Of a stretch of 64,000 bases of DNA, positions 17,494 to 26,082 are shown piece by piece; the stretch's first letter is position 1, and the number at the start of each line of letters is the position of its first letter. This DNA is from Acetobacterium woodii DSM 1030 (lineage in GTDB: Bacteria; Bacillota; Clostridia; Eubacteriales; Eubacteriaceae): positions 1,787,732 to 1,851,731 of the forward strand of contig NC_016894.1 of NCBI RefSeq assembly GCF_000247605.1. Direction: 5' to 3'. Both the position numbers and the translations under genes were made by a program. Under the pieces are notes generated by a model. It saw only the letters and a program-made list of their open reading frames with translations, was not told the DNA's origin and did no database searches.

Positions 17494-18654
17494 ATGAGAA
17501 TCATTTTATACACCGGAAAAGGTGGTGTCGGAAAAACCAGTGTAGCAGCAGCGACCGCGGTAAAACTGGCGAAAGACGGGAAAAAAGTCATGATCATGAG
17601 TACGGATCAAGCGCATAGTCTGTCAGATTCGTTTGCGGTAAAATTAAAAAATAGCCCTGTTGAAATATCAGAACGACTCTGGGGCATGGAAATTGATGCG
17701 ATTCTTGAAGGTGAACGGGCATGGGGAAATATGAAAAAATATATGAAAGAATTGCTCACCGCTAAGGCCGATGGTGGAATTGAAACCGAGGAATTACTGG
17801 TATTTCCAGGACTGGAAGAATTATTTTCATTATTTAAAATTACCGATATTTATAATCAAAACCAATACGACGTTTTGATTGTCGACTGTGCGCCGACGGG
17901 GGAAACTCTTTCACTGCTTAAATTTCCGGAAATGTTCGGGAATCTCATTAAAAATGTATTACCGATGAAAAAGAAAGCAGTTAAGGTAGCTGGACCGATG
18001 GTTGAGAAAGTTATGAAAATGCCAATGCCAGATGATCATGTTTTTGATGATGTGGAACAGCTCAATGAAAAACTTTTTGCGCTTCAGTCCCTGATGACAA
18101 ATAAGGAAGTGCTCAGTATTCGTATTGTGACAACGCCGGAGCGAATTGTGATAAAAGAAGCGAAAAGAAATTTTTCTTATCTTCATTTGTATGATTATAA
18201 TATTGATGCGGTGATTGTCAATAAAGTTTATCCGCGCAAAGCTTTGGATGGATATTTTTCAAAGTGGATTATGTTACAAGAAGAAGGGATGAAAGAAATA
18301 AGAGAAAGTTTTTCAGCGATTCCGGTTTTTACGTTATTATTGCTAAAAAAAGAATTGGTTGGTGTCGAAATACTACTTGAAGCAGCAAATCAGATTTTTG
18401 GCGAAACTGACCCTGCTGAAATATTATTCAAGGATACTATCTTTGAAGTGAAAAAGGAAATAGACGGGTATTCATATGTTTTAAATATCCCTTTTGCAGA
18501 TAAAAAGGACATGGATATGAGTCAAAAAGGGAATGAATTGATGATTCAAATAAAAAATGAAAAGCGGTGTTTTACGTTACCGGATCTGTTAAAAAATAAA
18601 ACCATCCAAGGAGCAAAATATTTAGAGGGGCAGCTTTATATAAAATTTTCCTGA
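17494..18654 (+). CDS. ArsA/Get3-family ATPase, copy 2 (386 aa)
   Basis: Paralogue of the gene at 15960 with the same layout: P-loop GKGGVGKT at 8-15, STDQAHSLSD near 39, VDCAPTGETLSLLKFPE near 131, and a C-terminal Hsp20-like segment (about 315-386). Divergence is greatest in the middle helical region (KKAVKVAGPMVEKVMKM), where Get3 proteins bind clients. Two single-domain copies in one operon could form a heterodimer equivalent to the two halves of ArsA; this is inference. GAAGGAG sits seven bases before the start. Confidence 0.85.
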   Translation: MRIILYTGKGGVGKTSVAAATAVKLAKDGKKVMIMSTDQAHSLSDSFAVKLKNSPVEISERLWGMEIDAILEGERAWGNMKKYMKELLTAKADGGIETEELLVFPGLEELFSLFKITDIYNQNQYDVLIVDCAPTGETLSLLKFPEMFGNLIKNVLPMKKKAVKVAGPMVEKVMKMPMPDDHVFDDVEQLNEKLFALQSLMTNKEVLSIRIVTTPERIVIKEAKRNFSYLHLYDYNIDAVIVNKVYPRKALDGYFSKWIMLQEEGMKEIRESFSAIPVFTLLLLKKELVGVEILLEAANQIFGETDPAEILFKDTIFEVKKEIDGYSYVLNIPFADKKDMDMSQKGNELMIQIKNEKRCFTLPDLLKNKTIQGAKYLEGQLYIKFS

Positions 18655-18903
18655 AAATTCGCTTGGTTGTGCTGGTTAGAATAAGCTGTTAAACGAAAAA
18701 ATGTTGGGGTAAAAAGTATTATAATTAAATGAAACGATTTGATAGATCTGGTATAATAAAGGTCAATCAATATTAAAAATAGGGTTGCGATAAAGATGTA
18801 TTGATTATAAGTAGATTTGGTCAATTGTGATTGTGAAATTTAGTGGATAGCTCGCGGCACTTTTGTAATTACTGATTAAGGATGAATGAAAAAGGAGAAT
18901 TAA

Positions 18904-20826
18904 GTGATGAAAAGAGGATTTAAAAAAGTTGCTTTTTTATTGGGAGTTTCGCTTATATATTTAAGTGTAATGTCAAGTGGAATATGGGCAGATGAATTAC
19001 AGAATACAATAAAGCCAAGAACTGCCCCTCTTAATCCGGCATATGTTGAGTATATGACTGATTTAAATAATGGCACTATAGATGCTTTAACGGCGAACGA
19101 CGATTTCACCGGATATATCCCAGCGCCGCTGAAACGCTTTGAGAGCACTGAAAGTATCCAAAGTTTTACAATTGATCAATCATCAAGTTTTCCAGCCGTG
19201 TACGATTTGCGGGAGACCGGACGGATCACATCCGTCAAAAATCAGCAACCATATTGGTGTGGTTGGGCTTTTTCCAGTTTGGCATCACTGGAATCTTATC
19301 TTAAAAAAGATGTTACCACAGATTTTTCGGAAAATAATATGATCTGGAATAACGGGTTTGACGGAGAGCCGAATGATGGCGGTAATGTCGACATGGCCAT
19401 TGCCTATCTTACGCGTTGGAGTGGACCGGTAAGTGAAAGCGATGATCCTTTCGGTTCGGCAAAGAAAACCGGACTGTTACCAGGATATCATATCCAGGAA
19501 GTTAATTATATCAATTCACCAACCGCGATTAAACAAGCTTTGATGGACGGTGGTGCTTTGTCAATGGCAATGCATTCGGAGGGATTTAGTAATGATCGCT
19601 ATTATTATAATCCTAATGCGGCATTTTATTATGATGGGAATGCGGCAACAGATCATGACGTCGCTATTGTTGGTTGGGATGACAACTTTGACCGAAATAA
19701 ATTTGTTATTACACCGCCGGGCGACGGTGCTTGGATTCTCAAGAATAGTATGGGAACGGGTGGCGGTGATGGTGGTTATTTCTACATGTCCTATTATGAT
19801 ACCTATGCCGGTAATGAAGTAACAGCATTCCATAATGCTGAAGCTACCGATAACTATAGTCAGATTTATCAATACGATCCATTAGGTGCAACCACAGCAA
19901 TGGGTTATGATGACAATACGAATAGCGTTTATGGAGCAAATATTTTTACGGCAACAGCAGGGGAGAATCTTACGGCCATAAGTACCTATGCCCTAAGTCC
20001 GAAAACAACCTGTGAGATCAGCATTTATACGGATGTTAATGCTGGTCAACCAACGAGTGGGATGTTAAAGGCGACTAAGACGGTCACGATCCCGCAGGCT
20101 GGTTATTATACCATTAAATTGGACAATCCAATTCTTTTGACGGAAGGGCAACGTTTTGCAGTCGTTATTAAATATACAACTCCCGGTAATACCGAACCCG
20201 TTCCGGTTGAAAAATCGTTTCCATCTTATAGCAGTGCGGCAAGTGCTAATGCCGGCGAAAGTTTTTTGAGTGTCGATGATACGAATGATTGGTACGATGT
20301 TTCGGCTGAAGATGACGTCAATGTTTGTATAAAAGCATTTACAAATCGCCAGGAGCCGGTTGTTTTACCAAATATTCTTTATCGTACTCATGTTCAGAAT
20401 TTGGGCTGGCAGAGTTGGAAAAGCAATGGTGGGATGAGTGGGACAACGGGTCAATCCTTGCGGTTGGAAGGAATTGAGATTAAAATCGATTCCCCGGATT
20501 ATGATTTGGGGGTTGCATATAAAACCCATGTCCAGAACTTTGGTTGGCAGGAGTGGAAGAACGATGGAGTCACGAGTGGAACGAGCGGTCAATCGCTGCG
20601 GTTAGAAGCGATTATGATTCATCTATCAGGTGCTGATGCAAACAAATTTGATGTGTATTATCGTGTTCACGCTCAAAACGTCGGCTGGATGGGCTGGGCT
20701 AAAAATGGTGACAAAGCGGGAACCGCCGGATTTGGGTATCGGCTGGAAGGAATTGAAATTCAAGTAGTTCCACAAGGAGAAGCTGCACCCGGACCAGTCG
20801 CAGGGGCGTTTATGGAAAAGCGCTGA
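18904..20826 (+). CDS. Secreted papain-fold (C1) protein with lectin-like domain and three ChW repeats; catalytic Cys displaced (640 aa)
   Basis: A signal peptide (about 1-29) precedes a C1A papain fold with the conserved His in TDHDVAIVGW (H251) and Asn in WILKNSMG (N281). The active-site segment reads KNQQPYWCGWAF: aligned on Gln and on WAF, the position of the nucleophilic Cys is Gly120 and the only Cys is one residue earlier (C119). The Trp after Asn281 is Met. A lectin-like beta domain (about 310-480) and three clostridial hydrophobic W repeats (about 490-630, each with QN-GW-W) follow; ChW repeats mediate cell-surface attachment. Start GTG at 18904 or ATG at 18907, both suited to the GGAG at 18894. 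It may bind rather than cut. Confidence 0.85.
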   Translation: MMKRGFKKVAFLLGVSLIYLSVMSSGIWADELQNTIKPRTAPLNPAYVEYMTDLNNGTIDALTANDDFTGYIPAPLKRFESTESIQSFTIDQSSSFPAVYDLRETGRITSVKNQQPYWCGWAFSSLASLESYLKKDVTTDFSENNMIWNNGFDGEPNDGGNVDMAIAYLTRWSGPVSESDDPFGSAKKTGLLPGYHIQEVNYINSPTAIKQALMDGGALSMAMHSEGFSNDRYYYNPNAAFYYDGNAATDHDVAIVGWDDNFDRNKFVITPPGDGAWILKNSMGTGGGDGGYFYMSYYDTYAGNEVTAFHNAEATDNYSQIYQYDPLGATTAMGYDDNTNSVYGANIFTATAGENLTAISTYALSPKTTCEISIYTDVNAGQPTSGMLKATKTVTIPQAGYYTIKLDNPILLTEGQRFAVVIKYTTPGNTEPVPVEKSFPSYSSAASANAGESFLSVDDTNDWYDVSAEDDVNVCIKAFTNRQEPVVLPNILYRTHVQNLGWQSWKSNGGMSGTTGQSLRLEGIEIKIDSPDYDLGVAYKTHVQNFGWQEWKNDGVTSGTSGQSLRLEAIMIHLSGADANKFDVYYRVHAQNVGWMGWAKNGDKAGTAGFGYRLEGIEIQVVPQGEAAPGPVAGAFMEKR

Positions 20827-20868
20827 CCTCAATAAAAAAGATTCTCAAAAACAATCAATGATAGGTTG

Positions 20869-21039
20869 TAGGTAATTGCGAAATTAAAAAACATCGAACA
20901 ACGGTTGCTTTGGGCCCAGTTTCGCACGAAACAATTTCTACACTGTACGGCGGACAGTTCGATGAACTGTTCGCCGACACGTTACAAAATTGTTTGTGGA
21001 AACTGCACCCAAAGCCCACGGCATTTTCGCAATGGCCTA
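20869..21039. repeat. 171-bp inverted-repeat element, copy B (core flipped)
   Basis: Ends TAGGTAATTGCGAAA and (inverted) TAGGCCATTGCGAAA are imperfect terminal inverted repeats; the whole can fold into a long hairpin. It has no reading frame. Arms match the copies at 39459 and 57345, but the ~88-bp core between CAGTTTC and GAAACTG lies in the opposite orientation relative to the arms. I see no exact flanking duplication. It lies between the ChW protein and butyrate kinase genes. Confidence 0.85.
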
Positions 21040-21067
21040 AATGATCGATTTAAGAAGGAGACTGTAG

Positions 21068-22153
21068 ATGGGTGAATACTTTATTTTAGCCATTAATCCC
21101 GGTTCGACGTCAACTAAGATAGGAATTTATGAAAATGAAAAAGAGCTATTTACACAATCAGTTGAACATGACGATGGATATCTAGAATCCTTTCAAACAA
21201 TTAACGACCAATTTCAATTTAGAAAAAATGTTGTGCTGGAAGGTATCGAAGCACAGCAATTTGATTTGAAAAAGCTTTCGGCTGTTGTAGGACGAGGCGG
21301 CTTATTGCCGCCTATCGATGCCGGTGGATATGGTGTAAATGAAGTCATGAAGCAACTGATATGGGAAGGTTGTCTTTCGCCACACGCGTCAAATTTAGGG
21401 GCTTTGCTGGCCGATGCGATAGCAGTACCGTTGAGGATTCCAGCATTTATTTATGATGCTGTTTCAGCTGACGAAATGGACGAAATTGCGCGTATTACCG
21501 GATTCCCGGAAATTCGGCGAAAAAGCCTTTGTCACGTTTTAAATAGCAAAGCGATGGGCCGGAAATATGCAACTGAATGCGGCCGAAACTATCACGATAT
21601 GAATCTCGTTATTGCTCATCTGGGGAGTGGTATTTCTATTAGTGCCCATAAAAAAGGGCGAATTATTGATGTTATTTCTGATGATAACGGCCCGTTTTCA
21701 CCGGAACGTTCTGGAAGTTTGCCTGCGTTTGCTTTGGTCGATCTAATTTACAGTCACCAATACGAAAAAAAACAGATCTATAAAAAAATACGGGGACGTG
21801 GTGGACTAAAAGGACACCTGGGCACCAGCGATATTCGAGAAATTGAAAAACGGATTTGTGCCGGTGATGCAACGGCAAAACAAGTTTATGAAGCCCAAGC
21901 TTATCAGATTGCCAAGGGGATTGGCGAAATCGCGGTTGTTTTTAAAGATAAAATAGATGGAATTATTTTAACGGGGGGAATGGCTTATTCAGAAAAACTG
22001 ACTGGGCTGGTAAAAGCCTATATTGCGTTTTTGGCACCGGTCAGATGTCTGCCAGGTGAAAATGAATTGGAAGCGTTGGCGCTGGGAGGATTAAGATTAT
22101 TAAGAGGGGAAGAAAAAGCGCATATTTTTTGCGGTGATAAAGATAATAAATAG
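21068..22153 (+). CDS. buk: Butyrate kinase (361 aa)
   Basis: Converts butyryl phosphate plus ADP to butyrate plus ATP (or the reverse). Acetokinase/ASKHA features are clear: NPGSTSTKIGIYE at the N-terminus, AVVGRGGLLPPI near 70, HLGSGISISAHKKGRI near 182 and GIILTGGMAYSE near 300. Length is normal for Buk. The usual partner, phosphotransbutyrylase, is not in the window, so acyl-phosphate supply must come from elsewhere, or the enzyme acts on another short acyl phosphate. AGAAGGAG lies eight bases before the ATG, only about 12 bp after repeat copy B, so the element may lie in its leader. Confidence 0.93.
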   Translation: MGEYFILAINPGSTSTKIGIYENEKELFTQSVEHDDGYLESFQTINDQFQFRKNVVLEGIEAQQFDLKKLSAVVGRGGLLPPIDAGGYGVNEVMKQLIWEGCLSPHASNLGALLADAIAVPLRIPAFIYDAVSADEMDEIARITGFPEIRRKSLCHVLNSKAMGRKYATECGRNYHDMNLVIAHLGSGISISAHKKGRIIDVISDDNGPFSPERSGSLPAFALVDLIYSHQYEKKQIYKKIRGRGGLKGHLGTSDIREIEKRICAGDATAKQVYEAQAYQIAKGIGEIAVVFKDKIDGIILTGGMAYSEKLTGLVKAYIAFLAPVRCLPGENELEALALGGLRLLRGEEKAHIFCGDKDNK

Positions 22154-22237
22154 GATTGATTGCTAAAAAGTCAAAGATTATTTTTGGGGCAGTAAAACCC
22201 GGTTTGGGTTTATGCGTTTAATAAGCAAACGATAGGA

Positions 22238-22263
22238 AAAACGGAGAAACTCTGTTTTTTTTT
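22238..22263 (+). terminator. Intrinsic terminator after butyrate kinase
   Basis: AAAACGGAG / CTCTGTTTT (one G-T pair) with a 3-nt loop and a long T-run. Further on, CGCAACTGT (22279) and ACAGTTGCG (22334) form a distant perfect inverted repeat of unknown meaning. Confidence 0.8.
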
Positions 22264-22383
22264 GATTTAATCTGACGGCGCAACTGTTGAAACCATTTGG
22301 TAAGAATATCAACAAATAGATCCTGTTTAGTTTACAGTTGCGATCATATCACAAATATTTCTCATATCATTATTTAATGAACG

Positions 22384-22392
22384 TGATATAAT
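22384..22392 (+). promoter_or_regulatory. Extended -10 promoter for the aminopeptidase gene
   Basis: TGATATAAT (TG-n-TATAAT) about 150 bp before the M29 gene start; no good -35 is visible. The remaining part of the 22154-22539 gap shows nothing else. Confidence 0.5.
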
Positions 22393-22539
22393 TTTAAATA
22401 GAATAATAAAAAACTAAAAATAAAAGGTAATTTTTAAATAACATGGATTAAGGAAAAAAACGAAGCAATAATAACCAGTATTGTTTGGAATTTGACTGAG
22501 TCCCAAAATGACAGAATCAAAAAAGGAAATGAGGATAAA

Positions 22540-23769
22540 ATGGAACATCAGGAAAAATTAAGTCAATATGCACGACTCATTGTAAAAACAGGAGCGAACG
22601 TACAAAACGATCAATTGGTGTTAATCAATTGTGCCGTAGAAAATTTTGAATTTGGCCGAATGGTTGTTGCTGAAGCTTATCAAGCAGGAGCAAAAGATGT
22701 AATCGTATTCTGGAATGATGTAAAAACAAGTCGTTTACGTTACGATAACGTTAGTCTGGAGGTTCTGGGGGAGATTCCAAACTGGTTGGCTGAGTCACGA
22801 AACTATTATGCTGCCCAAAAAGCGGCGGTCATTTCAATTGTCGGTAATGATCCGGAAGCTTATAAAGGCGTTGACAGTGAAAAGTTGAAGGCCAACAGTA
22901 AAGCTTCAGCAAAGGCCTTTGAACCCTATTATAAAAGGATGATGAATAGTGAATTCCAGTGGTGCGTGGTGGCAGTGCCTGAACGAAAATGGGCACAAAA
23001 GGTATTTCCCGAACTGGGAGAACAGGAGGCCATTGAAAAACTCTGGGATGCTATCTTTGAGGCTGTACGCATCGGTCAGGATGATGCGGTAAAAGCCTGG
23101 AATGATCATAAAACATTTCTTGCTCAAAAATGCAAAATTCTTAATACGGCCCATTTTGATGCCCTTCATTATCAGAATAGTTTAGGAACTGATTTTACAG
23201 TGGGTCTTCAAAAGGATCATATTTGGGAAGGCGGTGGTGAGTTTACACCGGAGCAAATTTATTTTTTTGCTAATATGCCAACTGAAGAAATCTTTACTGC
23301 TCCGGATCGGAATCGCGCTGAAGGAAAATTAGTTTCGTCTTTACCACTTTCTTATCAAGGCAATATCATTGAGCATTTTAGTTTGACTTTTCATGACGGA
23401 AAAGTGATAGCTTTTGAAGCGGAAAAAGGCGCAGAATTTCTTAAAAACCTGATTGAAACCGATGAGGGATCACATCGCTTGGGCGAAGTTGCGTTGGTCC
23501 CTTATGATTCGCCAATATCCAACACCGGGATTCTGTTTTACGACACCTTGTTTGATGAAAATGCTTCTTGTCATTTTGCTTTGGGGGAATGTTATCCAAC
23601 TAATATTAAAGACGGTGGAAAAATGACAAAAGCAGAATTAATTGCGGCCGGTGGTAACCAGTCGGATACGCATGTGGACTTTATGATTGGGACAAAAGAT
23701 CTTAGTATTACCGGAATCACGAAAGAAGGGCAAAAAGTCTGTATCTTTAAAAATGGCAACTGGGCATAA
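22540..23769 (+). CDS. M29-family leucyl aminopeptidase, AmpS/PepS type (409 aa)
   Basis: A cytoplasmic metallo-aminopeptidase with two domains: an N-terminal alpha/beta part (about 1-190) and a C-terminal metal-binding part. Family-like metal region: LGEVALVPYDSPI, the CHFALGECYP segment and THVDFMIG near the end, which supply Glu, His and His-x-Asp ligands. The frame extends 16 codons upstream to 22492, but the ATG at 22540 has GAGG five bases upstream and gives the usual ~410-residue length. It releases N-terminal residues from peptides. The chemoreceptor-like gene follows after 35 bp and may be co-transcribed. Confidence 0.92.
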   Translation: MEHQEKLSQYARLIVKTGANVQNDQLVLINCAVENFEFGRMVVAEAYQAGAKDVIVFWNDVKTSRLRYDNVSLEVLGEIPNWLAESRNYYAAQKAAVISIVGNDPEAYKGVDSEKLKANSKASAKAFEPYYKRMMNSEFQWCVVAVPERKWAQKVFPELGEQEAIEKLWDAIFEAVRIGQDDAVKAWNDHKTFLAQKCKILNTAHFDALHYQNSLGTDFTVGLQKDHIWEGGGEFTPEQIYFFANMPTEEIFTAPDRNRAEGKLVSSLPLSYQGNIIEHFSLTFHDGKVIAFEAEKGAEFLKNLIETDEGSHRLGEVALVPYDSPISNTGILFYDTLFDENASCHFALGECYPTNIKDGGKMTKAELIAAGGNQSDTHVDFMIGTKDLSITGITKEGQKVCIFKNGNWA

Positions 23770-23804
23770 AGTGGGGGCCTAAAATTCAAGAACGGAGAGA
23801 GATA

Positions 23805-25703
23805 ATGGAAGATACCAACAATGGAATCAAATTGGAGAATATTAATAAAGAGGTCAAGGCCATTGCCGAAACTTCAGATGACATAAAAACCAATATCATG
23901 ACTCTTGAAGAAAGTTCAACAACGTCAATGGAAATATTAAACGAGAACAAAATGGCAATCAATAAGATGCTAAATCTATTGACTACTATGGCGGATAAAA
24001 ATGCGAGCATGGCAGCTGAAGAAAAGGAAATGATCAACAGTGAACTTTTTTCGCTGTTGGAAACGATGGATTTTGATATCAAGAAATTAAGCTGGTTTTC
24101 GGAAGAAAATGTAAAAGTTTTTAATACAATTGTGGCCCAAGCCGAAGAGATTTCAAAACTCAGTGAAGAAAATGCTACCAGCACTGACGAGATTAACTCG
24201 GAAATCAATCAGTTTACCGGTGTTTCTGATAAGTTGCAGGGAAATATCATCAGAATTGAAGAAAATTCCAGTCATTCGGTTGAGATGCTGAATGAAAATA
24301 GAAGTACCATCAGCAGCATTTCGGCACTGCTTTTGGAACTCGCTGATGGTGTTAAGCAGGCCTCCGAAATTAATTGCGAATTAGATCGTTCGTCGAAACA
24401 AATCAGTAAATTTGCTGATTATATTAAAGATATTTCCCGCCAGACCAATCTGCTGGCTCTTAATGCCAGCATTGAAGCAGCCAGAGCCGGTACTGCAGGG
24501 AAGGGTTTTTCAGTTGTAGCTGAAGAAATAAAGCGATTATCTGGCAGTACGGCAAACTTTGCAACGGAAATTGAACAGATTGTCAATCGTGTCATTGTTG
24601 AAGTAGAACGTTCGAACACAGCCATTAAACACTGTACAACCCGGACAACGGATATTGAAGGGGCAGCTCAGAAATCAGGGGCAGTCATCGAGGAAATTCA
24701 AAAAGTTTTGGTCAATCTCAATGACTCTATGAATGAAATTAAAGAAATTTCAAGCGTTCAGGTTGATACTTCACATGGAATTCAGTCGGCGGTGGCAAAG
24801 GTTGCTGATGCTGTGGATAGTACGTATCAGCTGACAACCGATACCATTAATACGATTGCAACCCAGAAGTCTAAAAACATAGAATTGTTAAGCTATTGTA
24901 CCAAGCTTTCCGAAATGGGTAGCAATGTCCAGAAATTAACCGCCAAAAATAAAAATAATAATGAAATTATTTTTGGGATCAATCCCTTTACTTCACCGGA
25001 AAACATTAAAACAATGTATGTACCAATTTTAAATGGGGTCTTTAAAAAAATTGGATATAAGGTAAGAACGATGATTGTAAAAGATTATGACGCCTTGAGT
25101 GAAGGGATGAAAGAGGGGATTATTGATGTTGCCTGGTTTTCACCGTTTGCTTATGTTAATGCCCATGAAAAAATAGGAATTGAACCGTTAGTATCGCCTC
25201 GAGTTAATGGGAAGGTCTCTTATATTGGATATATCATTACGCGAAATGATAGTGGAATCACAAACTTGCTTGATCTTAAAGGGCGAAGTTTTGCTTACGT
25301 TGATGAAGGCAGTGCATCGGGATATCTTTATGCCCAGCATATTATTAAGTCGGCAGGGATGAATCCGAATAGTATTTTCAGCAAAACCGCTTATTTAGGA
25401 GGACATGATCGTGTTATTAATGCAGTTTTATCCCGTGAGTATGATGCTGGGGCAACCTATGATGAAGCATTGGCAAGCGCGGCGAAAAATGGAATAAACG
25501 CGGATGAATTTAGAATTATTGCTAAAACATCAGAAATCCCCAAAGATGCCATTGCCATTAATCCCAGGTTACCAAAAGAATTTAGTGGACTTCTAAAAGA
25601 AGCTTTTGTCGAATACGTTAAAGCCCCTAATATCAAGTCACCGGTTGAAGGGTTTGTGGAAAGTAATGATGCCAAGTATGATGTTATTCGCGAAGTGATG
25701 TAG
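23805..25703 (+). CDS. Soluble methyl-accepting chemotaxis-type protein fused to a C-terminal PhnD-like binding domain (632 aa)
   Basis: No membrane segment or signal peptide. Residues 1-385 are a long helical signalling region with a chemoreceptor tip ([21 protein letters not shown] then [14 protein letters not shown], about 208-240), where CheA/CheW bind. Residues ~393-632 match phosphate/phosphonate-type periplasmic binding proteins (PhnD fold): [51 protein letters not shown] and [10 protein letters not shown]. In PhnD relatives this domain is secreted; here it must be cytoplasmic, so it should sense an internal ligand. Ligand unknown. The start has GGAGAG upstream, 35 bp after the aminopeptidase gene. 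Confidence 0.85.
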   Translation: MEDTNNGIKLENINKEVKAIAETSDDIKTNIMTLEESSTTSMEILNENKMAINKMLNLLTTMADKNASMAAEEKEMINSELFSLLETMDFDIKKLSWFSEENVKVFNTIVAQAEEISKLSEENATSTDEINSEINQFTGVSDKLQGNIIRIEENSSHSVEMLNENRSTISSISALLLELADGVKQASEINCELDRSSKQISKFADYIKDISRQTNLLALNASIEAARAGTAGKGFSVVAEEIKRLSGSTANFATEIEQIVNRVIVEVERSNTAIKHCTTRTTDIEGAAQKSGAVIEEIQKVLVNLNDSMNEIKEISSVQVDTSHGIQSAVAKVADAVDSTYQLTTDTINTIATQKSKNIELLSYCTKLSEMGSNVQKLTAKNKNNNEIIFGINPFTSPENIKTMYVPILNGVFKKIGYKVRTMIVKDYDALSEGMKEGIIDVAWFSPFAYVNAHEKIGIEPLVSPRVNGKVSYIGYIITRNDSGITNLLDLKGRSFAYVDEGSASGYLYAQHIIKSAGMNPNSIFSKTAYLGGHDRVINAVLSREYDAGATYDEALASAAKNGINADEFRIIAKTSEIPKDAIAINPRLPKEFSGLLKEAFVEYVKAPNIKSPVEGFVESNDAKYDVIREVM

Positions 25704-25849
25704 TAGTGTTAAAGTGGCTTTGAGAAAATAACATAATTAATGATAGAAACAAAGAAATTTTTATCATATTTCTTTTGTTTCGCATTTGACGAATTTTGAG
25801 AAAATTCAATGTCTTTTAAGTCCGATAAAAAATATCGTGTAGCATTATA

Positions 25850-25878
25850 TTGACAAATATAATGCTACACGGTAAAAT
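25850..25878 (+). promoter_or_regulatory. Sigma-A promoter of the riboswitch-ATPase transcript
   Basis: TTGACA, 17-bp spacer, TAAAAT. The transcript is expected to start at about 25885, right at the 5' edge of the aptamer. Confidence 0.85.
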
Positions 25879-25884
25879 ATAGAT

Positions 25885-26031
25885 GTTGTGAGGGAGTAAT
25901 TTGCGCGATTCGCGTGATAAGTCAACATGCATGGTAATAAAATACCTGGCTTATCTTAATGAGTGAGACTCATGTACAGTTTTCTGTACTTGGGTTATTT
26001 TTTTCCAAGTGTAGAGACACTTGGTTTTTTT
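25885..26031 (+). promoter_or_regulatory. yybP-ykoY (manganese) riboswitch with intrinsic-terminator expression platform
   Basis: The aptamer (about 25885-25973) carries the class landmarks in order: AGGGAGTAA, the arm GATAAGTC closed by GGCTTATC, the internal GTCAACATGC, and GAGTGAGACTC closing the base helix. This class binds Mn2+ and typically turns on exporters. The platform: GTACAGttttCTGTAC at 25974-25989, then the terminator CCAAGTGT/ACACTTGG plus T7 at 26005-26031. TACTTGG at 25987-25993 can pair with the terminator's 5' arm CCAAGTG, giving an antiterminator. The ATPase start follows 51 nt later. Confidence 0.87.
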
Positions 26032-26082
26032 ATGCCAAAAATTGGAATTGACAAATGGTTGGAAAAATTGAAGGAGGATTGG

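Noticed and set aside
15960-18654. Arsenite-resistance operon
   Set aside because: No arsB/acr3, arsC, arsD or ArsR-type gene, and each ATPase is a single domain.
20857-21051. Target-site duplication around repeat copy B
   Set aside because: AATGATAGGTTG and AATGATCGATTT share only 9 of 12 bases and do not fit the 9-10-bp size seen at copies C and D; not claimed.
22279-22342. CGCAACTGT...ACAGTTGCG inverted repeat as an RNA gene
   Set aside because: Perfect 9-bp arms, but 46 bases apart with no further pairing or family resemblance; left as a note.
25963-26082. N-terminal extension of the P-type ATPase
   Set aside because: The codons run through the riboswitch terminator, and the ATG at 26083 has a perfect ribosome site.
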